A DNA stretch of 6,751 nucleotides, from positions 1 through 6,751 of the forward strand of contig JABHWQ010000321.1 of NCBI GenBank assembly GCA_018657655.1, given 5' to 3'. The notes under the pieces are model-generated. The model saw nothing but the letters and a program-made list of their open reading frames with translations, was not told the DNA's origin and made no database searches. Positions 1 through 5,691 of this stretch are shown here, in pieces (position 1 is the stretch's first letter; each line of letters opens with the position of its first letter). Source of the DNA: Chloroflexota bacterium (GTDB taxonomy: Bacteria > Chloroflexota > Dehalococcoidia > SZUA-161 > SpSt-899). A program made the translations under genes and the position numbers.

Positions 1-296
1 CTGGCGCTTTATCCACTCTCGGGTTTGCCGTCATCCAATCCAGGCTGGAAGGAATGCTCAAAATGATCGATACCTGCGGAGTCACCAATCTACATGGAAT
101 GCCCGGTTTGATGGGAGGTATTGCTGCCATATTCGTCGTCGATGGTATCAGTACGGGTAATCAACTGGCAGGTATTGGCGTCACCATTCTGGTAGCACTC
201 GTTGCCGGTTATCTGACAGGGTTGATCGTTTCCGCTTTCGGTAGGCGGGTTGTCCCCTATATCGATTCCGAAGAATTCCTCGATGCCGAGGCTTAG
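1..296 (+). CDS. Rh-type ammonium transporter, C-terminal end (5' truncated)
   Basis: This is the tail of a membrane channel of the Amt/Mep/Rh family, which conducts ammonia/ammonium across the cytoplasmic membrane. The reading frame is open from base 3 with no start in the window, so the gene begins upstream. The visible part reads GALSTLGFAVIQ, then DTCGVTNLHGMPGLMGG, which is the Rh-glycoprotein signature (usual form DTCGVHNLHGMPG) and differs from the FGVHGVGG form of classical AmtB. A last hydrophobic segment (roughly bases 165-240) is followed by a short polar tail of about 18 residues ending at TAG 294-296, without the long regulatory tail seen in some family members. The position usually held by the first His of the motif is Thr here. 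The ATG at base 54 lies inside the conserved domain and is not a real start. A short hairpin follows the stop. The Rh assignment is firm; the substrate is inferred from the family. Confidence 0.88.
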   Translation, partial: GALSTLGFAVIQSRLEGMLKMIDTCGVTNLHGMPGLMGGIAAIFVVDGISTGNQLAGIGVTILVALVAGYLTGLIVSAFGRRVVPYIDSEEFLDAEA

Positions 297-307
297 ACAA
301 GCAATCG

Positions 308-337
308 AGAATGGCTCCGAGGCATCGGGGCCATTCT
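308..337 (+). terminator. Strong hairpin after the transporter gene, without a U-tract
   Basis: Bases 308-320 pair with 325-337 around a GGCA loop: 13 base pairs including one G-T wobble. It starts 11 bp after the transporter stop codon, which suits a transcription end or mRNA 3'-end stabiliser. No T-run follows (next bases are GCTATAATAAACC), so it is not a standard intrinsic terminator. Its right arm ends where the next promoter's extended -10 begins, so it could also act as an operator. The structure is seen directly; its role is inferred. Confidence 0.5.
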
Positions 338-345
338 GCTATAAT
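337..345 (+). promoter_or_regulatory. Extended -10 promoter of lhgO (predicted leaderless start)
   Basis: The sequence TGC-TATAAT is a consensus -10 box (340-345) with the TGn extension (337-339). Counting the last T as -7 places +1 at base 352, the A of the lhgO ATG. There is no recognisable TTGACA-like box 16-18 bp upstream, since that stretch is occupied by the hairpin; an extended -10 can work without one. No Shine-Dalgarno sequence precedes the ATG, which fits a leaderless mRNA. Confidence 0.6.
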
Positions 346-351
346 AAACCA

Positions 352-1470
352 ATGCCCAGTGAGATTGATGTAGTAATCATCGGTGCAGGCGTTGTTGGGT
401 TAGCCATCGCTGCAGAGATAGCCGAACAGGGAAAAAGTGTTTTCGTCTTCGAAAAAAACCGTACTTTCGGTCAAGAGACCAGTAGCCGAAACAGCGAGGT
501 TATCCACGCTGGTATCTATTATCCTGAGGATTCTCTAAAGGCAAAACTCTGCGTTGATGGTAACCGATTACTCTATGAACTGTGCGAACAAAATGATATC
601 CCGCACAAGAGGTTAGGGAAAATCATCCTGGCGATTAGTGAAGATGAGATACCCAAGCTAAACACGATACATAAACAGGCCTTAAAAAACGGCGTTCCTG
701 GAATAACCTGGCTCTCCGAAGAGGAAATCATACAACTCGAACCCAATATTTCAGGAAAGGCTGGTCTGTTGTCCCCCTCCACTGGAATTATCGATTCTCA
801 CGCACTGATGCAGTTTTTCTACAGAACAGCCCTTGGGTACGGTGCCGAACTCCTCTTTGAAGCCGAGGTAATCGAGTTAAGCAAGATAGGGAACGATTGG
901 AAAGTTAAAATCCGTGACTGGGAGGGGACTACTAATCTTGTTGGCCGAGTAGTGATAAACTGCGCTGGCCTCGAATCCGATAAAATTGCTCAATTGGCAG
1001 GGATCGTGAATGAAGAATACAAACTCCATTATTGTAAGGGAGAGTATTTCAGTCTAGGTTCAAAATGGAGAAATAGTGTCAACAGACTAATATATCCAAC
1101 ACCGGAACAGGCTGGCTTGGGAGTTCATGTAACATTGTCTCTTGATGGGATGATGAGGCTCGGTCCCAATGCGTACTATGTTGATGCAATAGATTACAAG
1201 GTTGATAAAACTCATCAGGGAACTTTCTATCAATCTGCCAGGAAATATCTCCCTTTCATTGACCTCGAAGATCTAAAGCCCGACTTTGCGGGCATACGCC
1301 CCAAATTGCAGGGACCAGGAGATACTTTCCGAGATTTCGTCATCACACACGAAGAATCCAGAGGTCTGCCCGGTTTGATCAATCTTATCGGCATCGAATC
1401 GCCGGGGCTGACGGCATCACCCGCCATTGCCAGATATGTAGCCAAAATGGTCTCCGATGTTCTTGCCTGA
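352..1470 (+). CDS. lhgO: L-2-hydroxyglutarate oxidase family FAD-dependent oxidoreductase
   Basis: A 372-residue flavoprotein of the DAO superfamily. LhgO-type enzymes oxidise L-2-hydroxyglutarate to 2-oxoglutarate, removing a side product of central metabolism and passing electrons to oxygen or the respiratory chain. The N-terminus carries the Rossmann dinucleotide motif GAGVVG (residues 11-16) and the acidic residue E34 that binds the FAD ribose. The family-typical SSRNSEVIHAGIYY lies at 44-57, GVHVTLSLDGMMRLGPNA-like residues at 257-274, GIRPKL at 314-319, and the C-terminal FAD-binding stretch GIESPGLTASPAIA at about 347-360. Length matches the family (about 370-400). The frame stays open upstream to an ATG at 250, but that start would overlap the transporter gene and add 34 non-conserved residues, whereas ATG 352 starts directly at the Rossmann fold and coincides with the predicted transcription start. 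The gene is probably monocistronic. Some relatives act on other 2-hydroxyacids or glycerol 3-phosphate, so the exact substrate is inferred. Confidence 0.85.
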   Translation: MPSEIDVVIIGAGVVGLAIAAEIAEQGKSVFVFEKNRTFGQETSSRNSEVIHAGIYYPEDSLKAKLCVDGNRLLYELCEQNDIPHKRLGKIILAISEDEIPKLNTIHKQALKNGVPGITWLSEEEIIQLEPNISGKAGLLSPSTGIIDSHALMQFFYRTALGYGAELLFEAEVIELSKIGNDWKVKIRDWEGTTNLVGRVVINCAGLESDKIAQLAGIVNEEYKLHYCKGEYFSLGSKWRNSVNRLIYPTPEQAGLGVHVTLSLDGMMRLGPNAYYVDAIDYKVDKTHQGTFYQSARKYLPFIDLEDLKPDFAGIRPKLQGPGDTFRDFVITHEESRGLPGLINLIGIESPGLTASPAIARYVAKMVSDVLA

Positions 1471-1697
1471 TTATCGATTGCGCCAGCACACAGTTTAGTC
1501 ATCAAAAACGCTCAGTCCACGCCGGTAGTCCGCCACCATAGTCGGATCCGAACAAGCGATATTTGGACTATCCACTAACAAATCTACATGGACTGTTTCA
1601 ATAAGCCCCCTTGTGTTATTAGCTATAAAATTAGATCGTTTTAACCAGTCCCTTGCATTATCGCACCGCTCGGACTGCTTGACAGTCCATAATTGCG
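1471..1697. other. Intergenic region with unassigned minus-strand frame and GGACTG/CAGTCC cluster
   Basis: This gap holds no gene I can name. On the minus strand a frame ends with TAA at 1497-1495 and stays open through about 1690 and beyond; its last part reads like normal protein (for example WLKRSNFIANNTRGLIETV, then VADYRRGLSVFDD). It has no convincing start outside the DUF5343-like gene and no ribosome site, so it may be a gene remnant or chance. On either strand the 5-mer GGACT/AGTCC occurs seven times between 1513 and 1688 and once more at 1718-1722. No clear terminator follows lhgO. The right end is the promoter of the next gene. Confidence 0.45.
1672..1688. promoter_or_regulatory. 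Inverted repeat over the -35 box (candidate operator)
   Basis: GGACTG (1672-1677) and CAGTCC (1683-1688) form a perfect 6-bp inverted repeat separated by 5 bp, and the TTGACA -35 box (1679-1684) sits inside it. A protein binding here would block RNA polymerase. The left half-site, extended to CGGACTGC (1671-1678), recurs as a direct copy at 1717-1724, just after the predicted transcription start. The repeats are seen directly; operator function is inferred. Confidence 0.4.
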
Positions 1698-1707
1698 ATG
1701 ATATACT
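1679..1707 (+). promoter_or_regulatory. Strong sigma70-type promoter of the DUF5343-dprA-topA-xerC block
   Basis: A perfect -35 box TTGACA (1679-1684), a 17-bp spacer, and a -10 box TATACT (1702-1707) preceded by the TGn extension (TGA, 1699-1701). The predicted transcription start is near 1714, giving a leader of about 41 nt before ATG 1755. This excludes the upstream in-frame ATG at 1698, which lies inside the promoter. It is the best-matching promoter in the window. Confidence 0.75.
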
Positions 1708-1743
1708 TCGGCAACGCGGACTGCCAAATGGCTTATTCCAGGC

Positions 1744-1748
1744 AAAGG
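1744..1748 (+). promoter_or_regulatory. Ribosome binding site of the DUF5343-like gene
   Basis: AAAGG lies 6 nt before ATG 1755. It is only a partial Shine-Dalgarno match, but it is the only one before any of the three in-frame ATGs (1698, 1728, 1755), and it supports 1755 as the start. Confidence 0.45.
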
Positions 1749-1754
1749 CATTAT

Positions 1755-2417
1755 ATGACTGAATCAACAAGAAATGGTGATCAGGGATTAACCCTACCCT
1801 ATGGCCCGACCAAGGGGATGATGCAGGCGATCCAGTTAATGCGAAAAAGCACCCCCGCAAAAATGGATAGTAATTATCTTCGTTTAAACAAAATAGCCCC
1901 TGGCAACGAATACAAGGTTATCGGAGCCCTCAGATTTTTGGGGATCACAGATGAAGAGGGGAAACCAACACAAAAAAGCCGGTTACTGAAAACCAAGGGA
2001 GCCCCTTTCACTACAGCTTTACAAGATATCGTGCGCACCGCATATGGGGATGTTTTCCGTCATATCAACGGAAGCAAGTGTTCTCAAGAGGATATTTTCA
2101 ATCACTTCATCACCAAAGACTACCTGGGACCAGAGATGGCAGCCAAGACAACGCGCTTTTTCATCCAGCTTTGTCAGTTAGCGGAAATTGACCTTGGATT
2201 TAGCGGCAAAGAAAAGCCTGCAAACGGTTTGAAGAAAGGGACAAACGGCCATCACAAACAAGGATACGAACATGCGCTCCCTGTTATGACCGGGCCATCA
2301 AGCCAATTCCCTCTGATTCTGGCATTGACTCCGGAAATGGCCGCAATGGAAACTGATGAACTCGCGCAGTTCTTTAGGAAACTGAAAACGGCTCTCGTCA
2401 AAGCAAGCGAAGATTGA
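1755..2417 (+). CDS. DUF5343-like protein of unknown function
   Basis: A 220-residue soluble protein with no signal peptide or membrane segment. The N-terminal two-thirds resembles the DUF5343 family: LPYGPTKGMMQAIQLM (14-29), a TPAKMDSNYL segment (33-42), then NEYKVIGALRFLGITDEEG (51-69) and PTQKSRLL (71-78), a pattern of short helices and turns that would suit a winged-helix-type fold. A central part includes AAKTTRFFIQLCQLAEIDL (about 129-147). A polar Gly/Lys/Asn/His-rich linker (about 150-170) leads to a C-terminal segment, FPLILALTPEMAAMETDELAQFF (about 185-207), of the type that ends many such proteins. ATG 1755 is chosen because the promoter covers ATG 1698, and AAAGG precedes 1755; ATG 1728 remains possible (9 more residues). 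It lies 49 bp before dprA on the same strand and has a strong promoter with an inverted repeat. Function is unknown; a role in DNA transactions or self-regulation is inferred from neighbours and layout only. The DUF5343 match is from memory of the family pattern. Confidence 0.7.
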   Translation: MTESTRNGDQGLTLPYGPTKGMMQAIQLMRKSTPAKMDSNYLRLNKIAPGNEYKVIGALRFLGITDEEGKPTQKSRLLKTKGAPFTTALQDIVRTAYGDVFRHINGSKCSQEDIFNHFITKDYLGPEMAAKTTRFFIQLCQLAEIDLGFSGKEKPANGLKKGTNGHHKQGYEHALPVMTGPSSQFPLILALTPEMAAMETDELAQFFRKLKTALVKASED

Positions 2418-2466
2418 TCCCTACGGAACATACTCCTCCCCATTTCACGTTTCCCTAAAAGGTATC

Positions 2467-3567
2467 ATGACCGATGTAAAATACTGGGTCGGATTCAATA
2501 TAATACCGGGAATAGGCCGAGTCAGATTCGGGCAACTCCTTGAGCATTTCGGTGATTTGAAAGAAGCGTGGAGCGCCGATTCATCGGATCTCTACGCAGC
2601 CGGGCTGGACAAAAAATCAGTTCAGAGTATAGTGACCCGGCGGCCAAGTATCGATCTTGACACTGAAATGCAGAAGCTTGAGCGATACAAGATCAAAGCC
2701 TTTGTTCAAAACGATCCCGAATATCCTTCAAGACTTAAAGAAATCTTCGATGCACCACCGGTACTCTATGTTCGCGGGACACTTTTACCAAACGAGGAAT
2801 GGTCCCTGGCTGTAGTAGGAACTCGACGCGCCACAATGTATGGACGCGAAGTCACCGAACGCCTGGTTACCGATTTGGTGCGAAATAGAATAACCATTGT
2901 TAGCGGCCTTGCTCGCGGAATCGATACGGTCGCACACCGGACTGCTCTGGATGCTGACGGATACACCATCGCAGTTACTGCATGCGGATTGGATATTGTT
3001 TATCCGGCGGAAAACCAGAAGCTGGCGCAGCAGATCATGGAGCATGGCGCTCTGGTAAGCGACTATCCACTGGGAACCAAACCTAAAGCTGAGAATTTCC
3101 CACGACGTAACCGCATAATGAGTGGATTGAGCCTGGGAACACTGGTCATTGAGGCTACTGAAAAAAGCGGGGCACTCATCACTGCCAGAATGGCTTTGGA
3201 ACAGGATAGAGAGGTTTTCGCCATACCAGGGAGTGTATTGTCAGCGGCAAGCAAAGGCAGCAATAAATTGATCCGCGATGGGGCAAAAACGGTATTAGAA
3301 GTCGGGGACATACTCGAAGAACTAAACCTAAGTATTCTTCCCCAACAATTAGAGTTGGTTGAACCGATAATACACAACGATACAGAGGCATTAATCCTGA
3401 AGCATTTAGCCGATGGCCCACTGCATATTGATGAGCTATGTCGATCGTCTTGCTTACCGATTTCCATCGTAAACAGTACCTTGACAATGATGGAACTTAA
3501 AGGTATGGTTAATCAACTAGGTGGCATGAATTACGTAGCCGTTGTTCGAGGAGCTAGAGTTAACTAA
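2467..3567 (+). CDS. dprA: DNA processing protein DprA (Smf)
   Basis: A 366-residue DprA. The protein binds incoming single-stranded DNA during natural transformation and loads RecA; it is also widespread in bacteria not known to be competent. An N-terminal helix-hairpin-helix/SAM-like part (about 1-75, with IIPGIGRVRFGQLLEHFG at 12-29) precedes the Rossmann-like core: VVGTRRATMYG (116-126), SGLARGID (146-153), CGLDIVYP (173-180), FPRRNRIMSGLS (211-222), EKSGALITA (232-240), and GSNKLIRDGA (264-273). A C-terminal winged-helix domain (about 300-360, HIDELCRSS to MVNQLGGMNYV) is present, so this is the full three-part form. ATG 2467 has a weak AAAGG four bases upstream and starts right at the conserved N-terminus. 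No separate promoter was found, so it is probably transcribed with the gene before it. Its TAA overlaps the topA ATG by one base (TAATG), which indicates translational coupling. Confidence 0.95.
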   Translation: MTDVKYWVGFNIIPGIGRVRFGQLLEHFGDLKEAWSADSSDLYAAGLDKKSVQSIVTRRPSIDLDTEMQKLERYKIKAFVQNDPEYPSRLKEIFDAPPVLYVRGTLLPNEEWSLAVVGTRRATMYGREVTERLVTDLVRNRITIVSGLARGIDTVAHRTALDADGYTIAVTACGLDIVYPAENQKLAQQIMEHGALVSDYPLGTKPKAENFPRRNRIMSGLSLGTLVIEATEKSGALITARMALEQDREVFAIPGSVLSAASKGSNKLIRDGAKTVLEVGDILEELNLSILPQQLELVEPIIHNDTEALILKHLADGPLHIDELCRSSCLPISIVNSTLTMMELKGMVNQLGGMNYVAVVRGARVN

Positions 3568-5678
3568 TGGCAACCAAACTAGTAATTGTAGAATCACCGG
3601 CAAAAGCCAGGACCATAGGGCGCATCCTGAAGGATGGGTATACCGTCAAAGCCACTATGGGACATATTCGAGACTTGCCGGAAAAAGAACTTGGGGTCGA
3701 TCCTGAAAATGGATTCACTCCTAAATATATTACTTCTAAAGGCAAACAGAAGGTTCTCAAAGAGATAAAAGCCGCAGCCAAAGATGCCTCTATCCTATAT
3801 CTTGCTACTGACCCGGATCGAGAAGGAGAGGCGATATCCTGGCACGTGGTCCAAGCTGCAAAATTAGAGAAGCTACCTACTAAACGAGTAGTATTCCATG
3901 AAATCACCAAAGAAGCCGTGCAAGAGGCTTTCCGTCACCCAAAGAAGATCGATATGAAACTCGTCGATGCCCAGCAAGCACGACGCATACTCGATAGACT
4001 AGTTGGCTACAAGATAAGTCCGATTCTGTGGCGCAAAGTCATGAAAGGGCTTTCCGCCGGTAGAGTACAATCAGTGGCAGTGAAAATGATTGTTGACAGG
4101 GAGCGAGAAGTCGAGAAGTTCGTTTCTACCGAATACTGGTCAATTGAAGCCGATTTAAAAAAAGGAAAATTATTGTTCCGCGCGGAACTGGCGAGTAAAG
4201 ATAAAAATAAGAAGATATCCATAGGCAACGAGGATGAGGCCAACGGTCTCTGCGCGGCCCTAAAGCAAGCTAGTTACACTGTTTCGAAAGTCCAGCGAAA
4301 AACCGTTTCCAGACAACCCGTAGCGCCGTTCATAACCAGTACGTTACAGCAAGAGGCATGGCGCAAACTTCGCTTCAGCGCCAAACGCACCATGTCTGCA
4401 GCACAAGCCCTATACGAAGGCATTACCATCGGGGAAGGTGAACCGGTAGGGCTTATTACATATATGCGAACCGATTCCACGCATGTAGCTGAACAGGCAA
4501 TAGCAGAGACCAAGGAATACATAACTGCTACGTATGGCCCCGATTACGTTCCGAAATCCACCCGAGTTTTCACCAAGAAAGTGAAGGGGGCCCAGGAGGC
4601 CCATGAAGCCATCCGTCCCACATCTGTCAGCCGTAAACCGGCAATGATGCAAGCCTATCTTAATTCGGATCAGCTGAAGCTCTACGACCTCATCTGGAAA
4701 CGAATGGTGGCCAGCCAAATGGCAGCTGCCCTTTTCGATAGCATTTCGGTGAATATTCAGGCTGCGACGCCATCAGACAATTATCTCTTCAAGGCAAGCA
4801 GTTCAACGTTAACCTTTCAGGGATTCCTTATTCTCTATAGTGAAGGAAAAGATGAAGAAGAGGATGGAAACGATAAACCTGCACTGCCCGAATTAACACA
4901 GGGAGATATTCTCGATCTGTTAAAGCTTTTACCGGAGCAACATTTCACCAAACCACCACCACGCTATACAGAAGCTACACTAATCAAGGCCCTGGAGGAA
5001 AATGGTATCGGGCGTCCCGGTACCTATGCTCCTATTATTTCCACCATTCAAGATCGTGATTATGTAACCAAAGAGAAGGGTCACTTCGAGCCTAATGAAA
5101 TGGGATTCGTTGTTACCGATTTGCTTGCCGATCACTTCCCGGAAATAGTCAACACCGGATTCACGGCCCAGATGGAAGAGAAACTGGATGAGATTTCCTC
5201 GGGAAAACGAAAATGGATTCCTACGTTAGAAGCATTTTATGAGGTTTTTGCAGTCGAACTCGAAAACGCGGCCATAAATATGCCTAAAGTCAAACCCGCA
5301 CCTGAGCCCACGGATGAAATCTGTGAGAAATGCGGCAACCCGATGGAAATAAAGCGCGGTCGATATGGAAGATTCCTGTCTTGCAGCAACTTCCCCGAGT
5401 GCAAAAATGCGAAACCCATACAGACCCACATTGAAGCCGATTGCCCAAAATGCGGATCCAAATTATCGGAACGGCGCACCAAACGAAAACGCATATTCTA
5501 CGGTTGCAGTAGTTACCCCAATTGCGATTTTGCAGTATGGGAAAAACCCTTATCCACTCCCTGCCCCGAGTGTAGCGGGCTTTTGGTTCCTCACAAGAAA
5601 ACCTTGGCTAAATGCACAAAGTGCGATTATGAGGGTAGCCTGGAAGAACTCGAAGATAAAGAATTAGTACTCGCCTAG
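3567..5678 (+). CDS. topA: DNA topoisomerase I (type IA), with three C-terminal zinc ribbons
   Basis: A 703-residue type IA topoisomerase that relaxes negative supercoils by cutting one strand through a 5'-phosphotyrosine. The Toprim domain starts with LVIVESPAKA (5-14; catalytic E9) and holds the Mg-binding DPDREGE (82-88; D82, D84, E86). The core continues with RRILDRLVGYKISPILW (139-155) and SAGRVQSVAV (163-172). The nucleophilic tyrosine is Y299 in LITYMRTDS (296-304), with R301 beside it, and EAHEAIRPT spans 344-352. A later core motif, YTEATLIKALEENGIGRPGTY, spans 467-487. Three four-cysteine zinc ribbons follow: C586/C589/C606/C612, C626/C629/C647/C653, and C666/C669/C683/C686. All key residues are intact. 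The start overlaps the dprA stop by one base; a GAGGAG (3548-3553) lies 13 nt upstream, rather far for a Shine-Dalgarno site, so translation probably depends on coupling to dprA. Confidence 0.97.
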   Translation: MATKLVIVESPAKARTIGRILKDGYTVKATMGHIRDLPEKELGVDPENGFTPKYITSKGKQKVLKEIKAAAKDASILYLATDPDREGEAISWHVVQAAKLEKLPTKRVVFHEITKEAVQEAFRHPKKIDMKLVDAQQARRILDRLVGYKISPILWRKVMKGLSAGRVQSVAVKMIVDREREVEKFVSTEYWSIEADLKKGKLLFRAELASKDKNKKISIGNEDEANGLCAALKQASYTVSKVQRKTVSRQPVAPFITSTLQQEAWRKLRFSAKRTMSAAQALYEGITIGEGEPVGLITYMRTDSTHVAEQAIAETKEYITATYGPDYVPKSTRVFTKKVKGAQEAHEAIRPTSVSRKPAMMQAYLNSDQLKLYDLIWKRMVASQMAAALFDSISVNIQAATPSDNYLFKASSSTLTFQGFLILYSEGKDEEEDGNDKPALPELTQGDILDLLKLLPEQHFTKPPPRYTEATLIKALEENGIGRPGTYAPIISTIQDRDYVTKEKGHFEPNEMGFVVTDLLADHFPEIVNTGFTAQMEEKLDEISSGKRKWIPTLEAFYEVFAVELENAAINMPKVKPAPEPTDEICEKCGNPMEIKRGRYGRFLSCSNFPECKNAKPIQTHIEADCPKCGSKLSERRTKRKRIFYGCSSYPNCDFAVWEKPLSTPCPECSGLLVPHKKTLAKCTKCDYEGSLEELEDKELVLA

Positions 5679-5681
5679 CTC

Positions 5682-5686
5682 AGGTG
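5682..5686 (+). promoter_or_regulatory. Ribosome binding site of xerC
   Basis: AGGTG ends 5 nt before ATG 5692 and starts 4 nt after the topA stop. It decides between ATG 5692 and ATG 5701: the purine-rich GGAGG (5694-5698) before the latter is only 2 nt away, too close to work. Confidence 0.5.
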
Positions 5687-5691
5687 TCTGC

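Noticed and set aside
250..351. Longer lhgO start at ATG 250
   Set aside because: It would overlap the transporter gene by 47 bases, run through the hairpin and promoter, and add 34 residues not typical of the family before the Rossmann motif.
1698..1754. Longer DUF5343-like start at ATG 1698
   Set aside because: The codon lies inside the extended -10 box of a near-perfect promoter, upstream of the predicted transcription start.
2418..2466. Separate dprA promoter in the 49-bp gap
   Set aside because: CATACT at 2429-2434 is a weak -10 match with no -35 box at a usable distance.
2766..3487. Several minus-strand frames opposite dprA
   Set aside because: They lie opposite strongly conserved DprA motifs, lack ribosome sites, and have compositions typical of antisense shadows.
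5365..5667. 100-codon + strand frame inside topA
   Set aside because: It is out of frame with topA across the zinc-ribbon region, where the topA frame carries all conserved cysteines; its own product resembles nothing.
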